Part shown: positions 18,769-29,989 of the stretch, one piece after another | Numbering within the stretch: the first letter of the stretch is position 1 | How the letters are laid out: every line of letters begins with the position of its first letter | NCBI RefSeq assembly: GCF_001411555.2 | Contig: NC_049910.1 | Coordinates: 31,095,150-31,159,149, forward strand | Origin: Juglans regia | Lineage: Eukaryota; Streptophyta; Magnoliopsida; Fagales; Juglandaceae | Length of the DNA stretch: 64,000 nucleotides | Direction of reading: 5' to 3' | Translations under genes and position numbers: made by a program | Notes under the pieces: model-generated | Databases searched by the model: none | The model's input: only the letters and a program-made list of their open reading frames with translations | What the model was told of the DNA's origin: nothing

Positions 18769-21425
18769 CTCCTACATCTACTGCAACAGGACAAATCTAA
18801 AGAACATGCAAAACTATCACCTCAACTCTGGTGCAAACAGGACATAATCCGTCTTCAACGATTTCTTAGCAATATACTTTTTGTAAGTAAGATATCTTGA
18901 AGGGCCTTCCATAAAAATTGCTTCACCTTACCAGGGACCTTCAATCATCAACAGAAGCACTTGAAGTCCGACCTCAAGCCTCTCTTTGCATAAAAAATGA
19001 GATATCATAGCTTCTATTTTTTTTAAACAAACATATGGTAGCTTAAAAACACTTGTAGTATATGCTGGAATTGCTTGAAGCACACTTTTAAGTTAAATCG
19101 CTTTACCAGCATTAGAAAGTAACATAGATTTCTAGCTGCAAATTCTTCTCCATATTTTCACTTTTAAACCTCGAAAAGTATTGTATTTGCGATCTCCAAC
19201 CACAGTTGGCAAGCCCAAATACTTGTTATAATTCCCACACACTACACCATGAGAGGACTGAGTAATTAATTCATGTGCATCTGGGTGAGTATTTCTACTA
19301 AATAACATAGATGTCTTTTGTTTATTAAGGACCTGACCAGAAACACATTTTAACAAAATTTGTTCCACATTCATCCATTCTTCTTGCTTTGCTCTACAGA
19401 AAATGACACAATCATCTGTAAAAAGAAGATGATTAACTCTCATACCACCTCTTGAAGCTGCTACCCCCTTATAACTCCATTATTATCATCATGTTGAAAT
19501 AAGGAACTCAACTCCTCAGCACAAATGAGAAATAAATATGGAGACAAATGATCACCTTGACGTAATCCTCTTGAAGGCATAATGGTATCCCCTAGTATCC
19601 CATTACCTTGACTGAGTAACTTACAGTTTTGACACAAGTCATAATTAAGCTTGTCCATCTTGCACCAAACCCCAACTTAAGCAACATAGCCTCTAAATAA
19701 TCTCATTTCACTCTATCATAGGCTTTAGACATGTCTAACTTGATTTCCATACTGCCCAACTTACCTTTTTGTCTTGACTGCATGGTATGTAAAAGCTCAT
19801 AGGCAACCATAAGGATATATGTTATGAGCTTACCAGGAATTAAGGCACTTTGATTCTAAGAAATGATTTTGGACAACACCTTTTTCATTGTATTAGCTAA
19901 GACTTTGGAAATTAAGTTATACAAGACATTACATAAACGAATTGGTCTAAACTCATGCATAGAAGTAGGAGAATGTACCTTAGAAGCCAAAGCAGTGTGT
20001 GTGTGAGATTAAGACATATAGGCATAGTGCCACTGCTAAAAAATTCCAGCACAACTTTTGAAACTTCATCTCCAACAACCTCCCAATGATCTTGATAAAA
20101 TCCAGTACTAAAGTCATCAAGTCCAAGAGCCTTAATTAAAAAGAGACATTTGTCATAGGGCTAGCTCAACTTCTTCTCAAAGAAAACCTTTTTCTAGACT
20201 TAGTCTTATGTCATTAGAAATCTTTTGTTCAACTCCCTTTAAACATTGATCAATATGTTCCCTTGAAGGATGAGTTGACAAAAAAAAATTAGAAAAGTGT
20301 TACCAAAACCCACGAGTAATGTCTTTGTTCTCAGTCAATAACAAATCATTACCATCTCGAATATGCTTGATAGTATTTTTCTTCCTCCTTTGGTTGACAC
20401 ATGCATGATAAAAAGCTATATTTCTTTCCCCTTTCTCAAGACAGTGTCTCTTTGCTCTTTATTTCCACTTCAAATCTTCTTACTCCAATAAGAACTCCAT
20501 CTCTTTTTGTAACTATTTCTAAACAAGCATATTACCTGGATTTTCATTCTTTGCAATGTAGAAATAGCTTCTGACTTAGCCTTAATAGCCTTTAATCTGT
20601 CATTCTCTAAGTTTCTACTCCACTTTTTCAATCCCTTACTGTAATGTTCTAGCTTTGCTTGCATTGTTGCTAACTAGTTCATACCCCCAATATTTCTCCT
20701 CCATTCAGATGCCACTACATTATTGCAGTCTTCTTCACGACTCCATGCTATTTCATGCTTAAAGCTGCTAGGAACAAGCTGAACAGCTTGAGTAGAAACA
20801 AAACTAAGAAGAAGTGGTCTATGGTCTAAACATATTGCAGGAAGTGTGTCCACTTGCTAAGTATTATAGCAGTCCATCCATTTTTTATTAGCCAATACTC
20901 TATCAAGCCTCTCCTTAGTAAAAGTAACATCTTCATGTTGGTTGGACCAAGTAAACTTGTCCCCTCTCCACCTCAAATCAAAAAGAGAGCCTCTAGCTAA
21001 AACTTGTCTAAAATATTGCATCTGCCCCTCACATCTTAATCTCCCTCCCACCTTTTCATCGTTAGTCAAAATTTCATTGTAGTCCCCAATTATACACCAT
21101 CCTAGATCAGTTGGTTTAAAAGAGTTTAGCAAATCAAACCCAATCTTCCTCTGGTTAACCTCAGGGTGGCCATAGAAACAGGTCAGCAGCCATCGAGTCC
21201 CACTCATTTCATCAATAATGAAGGCATTAACATGTCTGCGTGAGAAATTCAACAAATCAACTTGAACATCCTGTTTCCATAATAACATCAGTCCACCACT
21301 TCTACCAACAACATCAACTACAATGCACCCTTCATATTTAAGTTTCTTCGCAACCCATTGAGCTCAGTTATTGCACAGTTTGGTTTCCATGAGGAAAATG
21401 ATCAACTTGGAGTTCTATCAAGAGC
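18769..21425 (-). mobile_element. Decayed L1-type LINE
   Basis: Minus-strand non-LTR retrotransposon in pieces. The apurinic endonuclease domain lies at about 21425-20857 (FLMETK, GDYNEIL, KFTWSN, ERLDRVL). Reverse transcriptase lies at about 19658-19132 (SRGLRQGDHLSPYLF, then the catalytic LLFTDDCVIF, a variant of FADD). A zf-RVT-like tail (VPGKVKQFLWKAL) is near 18900-18940. Several stops and frameshifts break the ORF, and no poly(A) tail or target duplication is evident. It is a dead copy. Confidence 0.85.
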
Positions 21426-22170
21426 TATTGATCTAGGAAATGAAAAACTTCGGTTGCAAGGTTTTTTTTCCTTGCAAGCGATACTTGTATCATTAACTTC
21501 CATCTCCACTGATCAAAAAAATGACAATTATAAGTTTTTGTGACAATACTTCAAATTTATATAAGATTGTGTGGTTGATTAAAATTTTTGCTTCAAATTC
21601 TATTGTATATAAGAAAGATTATATCTTGAATGACAAGGGCTGAGATCACACAATTTGCAAATGAGAGAGAGAGAGAGAGAGGTTAGGGTTCGTGAAGGAG
21701 AGGGAATGAGAGAGAGAGGGGGTGGAGAGGGGGGTTCGGTCTTGACAATGACATGTGATCTGATAATCTTTTTTTCCTCTGCAGAACACCCCACCAACTT
21801 AAAGATACATCTCCTACGTGGTCCACATTCGTTGGTTGCCATTGTTCTCTAAACAATGGATAAACCTATTTGAAGTTATTCTCTTATAAAAGTACCCTCA
21901 TTTTAAAATATGTGTTGTGAAATATATTATACAATTATCTTTACTTTTTAATTATCGTGTAAAAAGTCTGTGAAAATGTAAATTTGGACGACGGTAACAA
22001 ATAGACCCCAACACTATGGTACTTGCAACTCAAATAAATATCTATTTAATAAAATGGTACATAAATTAATTTATTTTATGTGGATCTCATATTTATTTAA
22101 TTTTTTAAAAATAATTATACGGTATTTAGACACTCACGATTACAAATATCATTTCTCATATCTATATACG
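21426..22170. other. Spacer between LINE and UGT-1 3' flank
   Basis: Contains a (GA)n tract at about 21663-21683 and the GAGAGGGGGTGGAGAGGGGG stretch after it. Short open frames on both strands follow the repeat and match no family. I see no gene here. Confidence 0.5.
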
Positions 22171-22646
22171 CCCATCGACGTATAATAAATAATGGCACCT
22201 ACTACTGCTATTTGTCAAGATCGACTTCAAGCATGCGGTAGAAATTCTAAATTAAATTCAACCTATATAATATCCAAACTTAGGTTGAAATTCTAGATTG
22301 CAAAAACCACGCAGACAATCAATCAAACTCCAAACGTACGTACAGGGATTAAAAGAAAATAAGATTAAAATGAAAATACAAATTATGACTACACACTTCA
22401 TTATTATCCTCACATTATTCTCACGTTGCACACTTTTACACATGATGACGACTACACACTTCATTATTCTCTTCGAAAACGCAGATCGCAAACCACACAG
22501 ACAAGCAATCAAACCCCAAACATACGTACGTATGTATAGGGATTAAAAGAAAATAAGATAAAATGAAAAAGATAAATTATTAATCGTTCACATAAGTTTC
22601 CATTTATTGGCAGATCGTGATATTTTTCTCTGCAGGTACTGATAAT
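22170..22646. repeat. UGT-1 3' flank with a local tandem duplication
   Basis: The segment 'ccacgcagacaatcaatcaa ... gggattaaaagaaaataaga' at about 22297-22376 recurs at about 22488-22563, a duplication of roughly 190 bp. The other UGT copies have one such segment (41875, 62215). The stretch otherwise matches the shared 3'-flank block. Confidence 0.75.
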
Positions 22647-24089
22647 TTATTGAGAGATTAGGTCAAGCAAAGTCTTGAAATCTTTGGAAGCAATCCCATC
22701 AGGTCCGGCAGCTTTCACTACAACCTCTTTAAGATCTCTGATCTTCTTCATCATCCTCCTTCGATGTTGATCATCATGTCCCAGAACGAGCTCCAAGCTC
22801 TTGACCATTCCATTCTTTGTAAACACCCCTCCCTCAACCCTAACCCCTGTCTCCCAAACGTCCTCTACCATCCGTGCGTTCATCATACCGTCGCCTAAGA
22901 CCGGCCGGCAGATCATCGGAACCTCTCCGACAATGCTCTCAAACACAGAGTTGTATCCACAGTGTGTAACGTACACGCCTACTGCTTTATGTGACAAGAC
23001 ATGAGTCTGGGGTGCCCAGGGAACTATTTTTCCTTGTTTCCTTGTCCTCTCGAGGAAACCATTCGGCAGAAATGCTTTCAAGTCTTCCCTAAGAGACCAA
23101 AGAAAAGGAACGCAACTCGCTTCCAGCGCCTCTGCTAAAGCTGCAAACTCGTGGGGTGGCAGCACCGCCACTGTTCCAAAGCTTATATATGCTACCGATG
23201 TTGGCTTTTGCTCGTCCAACCATGGGAGGCAGCCTGTGGCGTCTGAATGCGATGGGGGTAGGGGTGGAGTTGGGATTGTTATTGTGAGAAATCCCACGTA
23301 CAGAATGTCTTGGAACTTGGACTTGTGATCATCGGTGAGTATGGCTGAGTTTAGTTCTTGGAAAGAGTTCATCACAACAGCATTTGCTCGTGGCAGGACT
23401 TCCGTAATTCTGCGCAGTGCGCTTGCGAAAATTGGAGAAGGATTTGGGTGATTACCTGGAAGTATTTCTTGAAGTATGTCAGGGGGTAAGTCCCCGAACC
23501 GCATTACGGAGAGTCCTGGAATGGCATCTAGGGTTTTGTCAATAGGGTTTAGATCTCCCACTGCACCGCCATTACCATGAGCTTCACTGCCACCGCAAGC
23601 TTTAGCATAAGTCTCATGGATGAGAGCACTGTAAAAGTGGGCAGAGAGGTCGTAGGGTGCGGCAACGAATAATGGGACCCACTTTGCATGCATGTCCGCA
23701 GCCATATCGTAGCCAAAGACCAAGAAAGCGTCGTTAATGATGCAGGTGATCTTTTGCTGCCCAGCCTCCGCCACTGCCATATCCATGCCTTTCCGGAATC
23801 TCTCAGGTGCAGCCTCAAGGAACAGCTCCAGTTCCTCGGGGGGATTCTTGGGGACATGTCCCTCCGGCACGCCATCCGCAACATCGTATAATTTAAGGTT
23901 GTGTGGGAGGTGAGCTCCTGAGGTGGCGGAGAGCTTTTGGTTGGATTTGGCAGTGTTGAGGAAGGAGAACCGCACGTCAGGGGCGGCCGATGCTAATCTG
24001 GAAGCTAGGCTGAGTAAAGACCAGGGATGGCTGCCGAGTGGAAATGCCAAAACAGCAACATGTGGATTTTTTCCTGAGCTTTGACTCAT
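22647..24089 (-). CDS. UDP-glycosyltransferase, UGT78-like (UGT-1)
   Basis: An intronless 480-residue frame from ATG (MSQSSGK). It is closest by eye to grape-type flavonoid/anthocyanidin 3-O-glucosyltransferases (family 1, UGT78), which move glucose from UDP-glucose to a flavonoid 3-OH in the cytosol. Catalytic His21 (FPLGSHPW) and its Asp partner D120 (CIINDAF) are present. The PSPG box runs W358-G401: WAPQ, THCGYNS, E384, GDG. Three donor-site positions differ from the family: Trp to Tyr379, the last Gln to Gly401, and the Thr that contacts the sugar (PFWTAGP in grape) is Val here (PLFVAAP). Donor or acceptor may therefore differ from UDP-glucose/flavonol. It is the only copy with a P/K-rich variation at residues 79-85 (HVPKNPP). 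Function beyond the family is unproven. Confidence 0.9.
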   Translation of the reverse strand: MSQSSGKNPHVAVLAFPLGSHPWSLLSLASRLASAAPDVRFSFLNTAKSNQKLSATSGAHLPHNLKLYDVADGVPEGHVPKNPPEELELFLEAAPERFRKGMDMAVAEAGQQKITCIINDAFLVFGYDMAADMHAKWVPLFVAAPYDLSAHFYSALIHETYAKACGGSEAHGNGGAVGDLNPIDKTLDAIPGLSVMRFGDLPPDILQEILPGNHPNPSPIFASALRRITEVLPRANAVVMNSFQELNSAILTDDHKSKFQDILYVGFLTITIPTPPLPPSHSDATGCLPWLDEQKPTSVAYISFGTVAVLPPHEFAALAEALEASCVPFLWSLREDLKAFLPNGFLERTRKQGKIVPWAPQTHVLSHKAVGVYVTHCGYNSVFESIVGEVPMICRPVLGDGMMNARMVEDVWETGVRVEGGVFTKNGMVKSLELVLGHDDQHRRRMMKKIRDLKEVVVKAAGPDGIASKDFKTLLDLISQ

Positions 24090-24372
24090 TTTTCTTGGCT
24101 TGATTTGCTTCTAGATACTAGATAATATTACTATAATTGGTCTTGCAATTGCATGTATTCAAGAACCGGGAGAGATCTATAAGATATATATATTAATAGC
24201 ATCATACATTCCAAACTCTTCGCTACTGTCGGCAATTAATATTATTTTGTACTGAATGGTAGCTTGCAACCTAAGTCTGACTGGTTGCCATAGATAGGTA
24301 AGCACGCCCGCCAACTAACACTATTGGCAATTAATATTATGGAATCTGATCGACGAAGTGGACCTATAAGTA
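24090..24372. repeat. UGT upstream block (copy 1)
   Basis: Matches 51630-52160 and 63787-64000 ('cttggcttgatttgcttcta', 'taatagcatcatacattcca', 'gatcgacgaagtggacctat'). The match to the UGT-2 copy ends at 'cctataagta' (24373 and 52152), after which a CACTA remnant begins here. Confidence 0.8.
24175..24200 (-). promoter_or_regulatory. Candidate TATA region of UGT-1
   Basis: The minus strand reads taatatatatatcttataga about 95-110 bases before the ATG. Equivalent AT-rich tracts lie upstream of UGT-2 (about 51718-51745) and UGT-3 (about 63880-63902), so all three promoters derive from one duplicated sequence. No transcription start can be proven. Confidence 0.4.
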
Positions 24373-24768
24373 TCATGCGTTTGAACGTTAATGGGTCAGA
24401 TCAAACGGCATATGGGTTCGAACGGTATAAGTTATGTTTGAACACTAAAGAAATAAATGACATTCGAACATTATGTGATCGTTCGAACTCTACGAAAATA
24501 AATTACATTCGAACATTATGTTAACGTTCGAACGCTCGTTCGAATGATAACTATTTTATTTAAAATCAATAATAGAAAACCAAATAGGCATTTATAATAT
24601 TTGAAAAAATACATTAGAAACTGTTTAAAACTCACAAAACTTTTATAATAAGTGCGAGCTAAATAAATAATAGTGAGACTGACATTGTTCGTACATAAAT
24701 AAATAATAGTGAGACTGGCATTATTCGTACATAAATAAATAATCCCAAAATCTGTATGCAAAAAACCA

Positions 24769-25038
24769 TCAGCTGCTTGGAGGCATGTACTGTTGCATAA
24801 GCTGCTGCTGCATTTGAAGTTGCATCTGTCTTCTGAATTCTTCTTGTTGTTCTTCATGTTGTTTGAGGCGCATCTCCATATCTGCTTGTTTTGCTAATTG
24901 AGCATATAACTCATGCTGCATTGCAGTCAATTCTTCGATTCTGGAATTCGCATTCTCTAGCACTATAGAAGTCATAGATGCAATCACAGAAGAAGAGGAA
25001 GAGGAAGAAGGCTTTACACAGCGACCCAAACCCCTCAA
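24769..25038 (-). pseudogene. CACTA-encoded C-terminal coiled-coil fragment
   Basis: An 89-residue frame with poly-Ser (KPSSSSSSSVIAS), then RIEELTAMQHELYAQL and a Gln/Met-rich helix (RRQMQLQMQQQLMQQYMPPS). This pattern ends the second (Ptta/En/Spm-type) protein of many plant CACTA elements. The stop at 24769 is probably native. It continues an interrupted gene whose upstream parts lie at about 25770-26350. Confidence 0.7.
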
Positions 25039-25489
25039 ATATCATGAACGTTGACCCAGGATTTGTGTAAAAATATCACTATCACTTGTTGAGAAATTTT
25101 GATCTGACGCAGATTCAGCACGTAGTGCAACCATTTTATCCTAGACATATATAAGATAAAGAATTAATATCGTCATAAATATTCTAATATATTTAATTAA
25201 AACAGGTTATAATACTTACATAATTTTCACGGACATCAGGATGAGTCCACTCTCCATTACAATTAGTGTGCGATGCAGCATATAATTTTATCAGATCATA
25301 ATTGGTATATGAATCTTGCTATAATAAATGTATTAAGATATAAAATTATTATGATTCATCCAAATAATTAACTATATCCAATAAAAAAAATAACTATAAA
25401 GTCATTATGTCTTGTCCATGACAAAACGGCGCCGTTTCACTTTACTTATTTGTTTTTATATATATATATAATTTTAATGTATATATATA

Positions 25490-25665
25490 TATATATATAT
25501 CAAGCGGGGCGGAGGAAAAGCGGAGCGGGGCTTTGCTCCCTCCGTCCCCCGCCTCCACAGCTTCCCTGGGGCCCCCACACCCTTAAGCAGGCCGAAACCC
25601 CTCCCCGCATGGGCTGGGCGGGACGGGGGTGCATGGCACCGCTGCCCACCCCTAGATTAATCTTC
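25490..25665. repeat. GC-rich insertion fragment within the CACTA remnant
   Basis: A sharply GC-rich stretch (gcggggcggaggaaaagcgg ... gggctgggcgggacgggggt) in AT-rich surroundings. It begins after a TA microsatellite and ends cccaccccta, the inverse of TAGGGGTG. That end is hAT-like, as at 937. The other end is obscured by the TA run. Confidence 0.45.
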
Positions 25666-25766
25666 AATTTTGATCTATTTGTTTTGTTTATAGAACTTCG
25701 CTCCTGCAAAGAAATTGAAAATATTATGAAGCGAAATGACAAATAAGACAAGTAAAATTATTAAAT

Positions 25767-26352
25767 TTAATTATACATGATATGATGGATCCTCAAACAT
25801 GTCACAAAGTTTTTTCTACTCAGAAGGTCGGACATCCTGAAAAGGATGTTGGCGTACATCTTCATTATTCTCAAATTTATTATAATGCTCATGACACCTC
25901 GCCTTATATTGCAAAATGCATTACCCATAAGCTCTTTCATAGTCTTACGCTCCTCTCTCCGACCAAAATTTAATTCGAAATCATCATTGAAAAAAATAGT
26001 CACAAACACATTATCATTTATAATATTCTAAATTTAATTAAAATATAGAAATTTATTCTACTAACTCAAAGTTTTAAATATTATCAAACAACGCTTTTTG
26101 ATAAGCTCTTTAACATCTTGGGGGACTTTCTTCCATGAAGTCATTATCAAAGTAAGTTCGTGTAAGAGCACTCACATGCGATGCAAGCCAAACTGCTTGT
26201 TGTTCTTCACCCCCGATATGTTCGTCAGGAATGGTAACCTTGATCTTACCCACCTTACGATATTTTTTCAACGTCACCCATCTAGTAGTGTCTCGACCTT
26301 GACGAGATTGTACTGTAGACTCTATAAAATATAACATTGTAATCAATTTCAT
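25767..26352 (-). pseudogene. En/Spm transposase-family (Ptta) fragments
   Basis: On the minus strand 26352-26110 encodes GRDTTRWVTLKKYRK, KIKVTIPDEHIGGEEQQAVW and ALTRTYFDND, typical of the plant En/Spm second protein. Positions 26009-25767 continue it in broken frames (FELNFGRREERKTMKELM). Intron-like AT-rich gaps and stops separate the pieces. Confidence 0.65.
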
Positions 26353-27013
26353 TTATATGTCAATTATAGGACCTTAATTAATAACTTTTATGAGTATTAG
26401 ATTTTTATCTTGTTTTGTAGAATCAATCTCTAATGGTGAGTTTGAATAAGAGCTAAGAACATGTGGAGATGAATTACGAACTTCCTTCCTCTTTGGCTGC
26501 ATAACTTCAAACTACTGATACATTCAATAAGTAAAATATTTGTCATCAAGTGTAATGTTAACACATAATTGGTCAATCATAATCTGTATCAGTTTCATTT
26601 GACAATTCTCTTTCATCATCTGTAGATACTGCAGATGATTCAACATTTTCTTCAACTGTCACATCAACAATTTCAACCTCAATATCTTCTCTATTTAATG
26701 GAATCATCTCATACTAACTCAAATCCACAAACAGATTTAAGACGAGTTGACTCTCTTGGTATCCTTCTTGAGTATAGGGGTCATCTTCTTCTTCATCTTG
26801 TCATTCTGCCTGAGGGATAACATCATATATAATTCTTAGAGAATATTTTTGTACTACTCGCTATTGATTTCCTAACTTGGGGTCATTTAAGTATAATACT
26901 TGAGATGCTTGAGAAGCCAAAATAAAATGATCATCTTCATATCATTTTTTTGATGTATTAACACTAAAAAAATATTCATCATCATGGACCCCAGTACGAG
27001 GATTGCTTAAATT

Positions 27014-27289
27014 TCACAAATCACACTTAAATAAATACACTGCAAACTCTCCCAAATATTTCATTCCAATTATATCGACAATAACCCCATAGAAATCAAT
27101 ATTTTTTCCATCATGACTTCTTTCGACTAGGACACCACTATTTGGGATTTTCCTATAACAATCTCGATCCATTGTGTGATACCTACTTCCCTGAGAAATA
27201 CATGCAGAATATCGAGCAGCGCGTCTCGATGGGCCACGGGCCAATGCATATAGTTCATCTGATATATCATTTGGATTATTTGCATGCAT
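27014..27289 (-). pseudogene. CACTA TNP2 DUF4216 fragment
   Basis: A frame containing NNPNDISDELYALARGPS, then VLVERSHDGKNIDFYGVIVD and EFAVYLFKCDL. This is the DUF4216 part of CACTA transposases. The main transposase domain (Tnp2) that should precede it is absent, and stops interrupt the sequence downstream (DDEYFFSVNTSKK is still legible at about 26945-26990). Confidence 0.75.
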
Positions 27290-28212
27290 TTGTATAACCT
27301 ACATATTGAGTAAAGCATATATTATATCAAAATTTAAATCAATATTTTTTTATTGGTTATTGAGTAAAGCATATGTAATGTTATTACCCGTTCTTCAAAC
27401 TATCTTGGGAACTTCTCTTCATGTTTCTGGTTTATATCATTTACTCCCAATTCCTTGAGCACGTTAATATGATCACTGACACAGATAGAGGAACGCTTAG
27501 CTGTAGTGGAGGAAGTGTGCAAAGAGTTGGGGTCTTAATACTTTCTATCTTTTATTTATTTATTTATTCTGTTTTTAGAATGAACAATATTTAGTGTTTT
27601 GTAAATTCAGTATTTAATTATGAATTAGTATTAGTTTATATTTTCTAAACTAATTATTGATTGATATTATTCCTATTATTTAATTGACAAAATTTTTTAT
27701 AATAACTAGTTAATATAAATATAATTCTCTAAAAACAAAAACATATGAACACCGTTCAAACCATGCAAATAACGTTCGAACAGTATTGCTTCATCATTCG
27801 AACCTTGAATATTGTACGTTCGAACGGTAGATCAATTTCCCACTATAATAATATTACTTAACGCGCCAAATTGCACGTTCGAACAGTGCTGATTTATCAT
27901 TCGAATGGTGAAATTGTACGTTCGAATGTAAAGCAGTTTCCTGCTATAATAATTATACTTAAGGCGCCAAAATGTACGTTCGAACTATTAAATTTAATCG
28001 TCCAAATGTTAAAACATTACATTCGAATGGTTTCATTATTAGGGACAAAATATTTAGTCAATAATTATCGTGTTCGAACGCGTTCAAACGGTTTTGTTCT
28101 TCCCTCGTTTTTTGGGATGAAATCTGAAATTCGTCCCTAACTCTCACTTTTTAGGACGATTTTCATTTCATTCCAAAAGAAAATGGTCCCAAAAATATTT
28201 TTTGTTGTAGTG

Positions 28213-29055
28213 CAATGACCAAACCCCTTGTAGTATTCCTAGCCACATACATGTTTTTCCTTTCTTAATGTTTTTTATTCAAATTTTCTTTTGCTTTGAA
28301 GCTTAAGTTGTTCGTGCTACTATTTTAGCATAGATTAATGTTTCATTCCATATGTTCATCTCACTTTTATTAGACTATATAAAATGTGACAATTTTATCA
28401 TCATTAGATTATCACGTGTGTTTTTAAAGAAAAACTCAAAAGTTGATATGTAATGCCATCTCTAATTAGATGATAGGTTTATAAGTGAGATATTAATTAG
28501 TCTCCAATAATCTAATGCCACATCATAGGATGGTGAGAGGATGATGAGAAAATGAATGATGAATAGCTAGATTTTTCATTATGTTAAAGTAGGATGAGAA
28601 TATGATATATAATAACTTTTTTAACATATTATCCACTATGAGCTTATCATATTTTCGTAATATTATCCCTATTAATAATCATTTTCTCAGCCATTAAATA
28701 AAAAATATATATACGAGCGGTCCAAATAAAGAAGCAAAATCATGGAACAAATTAGTAGCATTTTCCATATATATATATATATATATATATGGGGAGAAAC
28801 CTTCATGTTCATATGAAATATAAATTTTTATTAAATGCAAATGAAGTTAAATATGTAATCAGCTTTGAATTCATAGCATTGTCTTCTTATTCATTTATAA
28901 TTTAAGATGATTATCGATAATTACCGTCGGTTTAATAATTCATTGTGTAGGCCCGACGTGGTGAGAAATTTTTTATTATTATTTGTTCGAATATACTTAA
29001 ATTTTGAGGACCAATATGACGAAGAGATTCGAGTGAACAGAAATTATAGCACCGT
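28213..29055. repeat. Upstream duplicated block (copy 2)
   Basis: Matches 54768-55605 almost throughout ('accccttgtagtattcctag', 'gagcttatcatattttcgta') and 17180-17790 in its right part. TA microsatellite at 28770-28791. No gene is visible. It ends at the target site of the second MULE. Confidence 0.85.
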
Positions 29056-29288
29056 AAAGTAATAGGAAAAGTCTGAATGCAGCAGACTTTGTATACCGAT
29101 CGCGCACCAAGATCCACGTCAGTTAGTAAAACGGTGAGTTTTAATTAAATGAAAAGCGGGTTGTGTTGCGCGTGGAAAGGGAAGGAATTTAAATGAAGAC
29201 GAATGGAATTTAGAAGGCTTTAATTAAACTGTGCATTTCATTTGGATGTACACTTCTGAAACTTGAAACGGTGAGTTTTGTGAGCCCT

Positions 29289-29295
<7 letters not shown>

Positions 29296-29337
<42 letters not shown>
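29296..29337 (+). repeat. CT microsatellite
   Basis: About 20 CT units next to the left terminal region of MULE-2; the duplicate in MULE-3 (55847-55876) has about 15. A second short CT run sits at 29557-29572. These lie in the presumed leader of the GRF gene. Confidence 0.9.
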
Positions 29338-29340
<3 letters not shown>

Positions 29341-29989
29341 CTCTGCAACTTGAAATGCATTCTCTCTCCTCCGTTCTTAGATGATGGCGTTCTCTCCTCT
29401 TCTCCCCGTCGTCTCGTGCCCCGTCGTCTCCATTAACGCTTCGGAACCCCCATATGCGTTTAACTCCCGTTAAAGCTTCCGAACCCTATGCCCTTCTTCT
29501 CCGTGATTTTTCATCGAAGCCAATGTTATTTTTCTCAATCACCGGTATATATCTCTATCTCTCTCTCTCTCTCTTTGTGATTTTCAATAAATTTAGGTTG
29601 ATTTGTTGAGTGGATTTGTTTAGAGATTTTCAGTAAAAATTTCCCTATATACAGCCCTTTTGCCATCGATTATTTCTCTACTATTATCTTCATTGTGCTT
29701 TCAAAATAGGCTCGAGGGATTGTTGATCTCACATTGATCTGGATTCAAAGACAAGTTGAGTATTTTTTAGATTTTCTAGTTTTATGATTAGAAATGAGTC
29801 TTGACTAGAAATTGAATGCTTCTGCACATTTGGTTGCATTCCTTCCAATGACTCATTTAGTTACCTAATATATGCACTAAAGATAATATTAGTTGTCCTC
29901 TTGCTTTTGCTTTTTACTCCTAAATTTGAGATGTGTTTGCTTGGCGCTTTGGTTGCACTTGTTCCAGTGACTCATTTGGTTTTGCTTTT

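Larger units (their letters stand above)
24373..28212 (-). mobile_element. CACTA (En/Spm) transposon remnant
   Basis: The right end at 28212 is gttgtagtg, i.e. CACTACAAC read inward on the minus strand. It is followed by the host block shared with 54765 (caatgaccaaaccccttgta). Subterminal regions on both sides (about 24380-24550 and 27740-28110) carry many copies of a gttcgaac-containing motif in both orientations, a CACTA trait. Coding scraps on the minus strand match En/Spm proteins. No CACTA end is visible on the left, so that terminus is lost or mutated. Confidence 0.75.
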
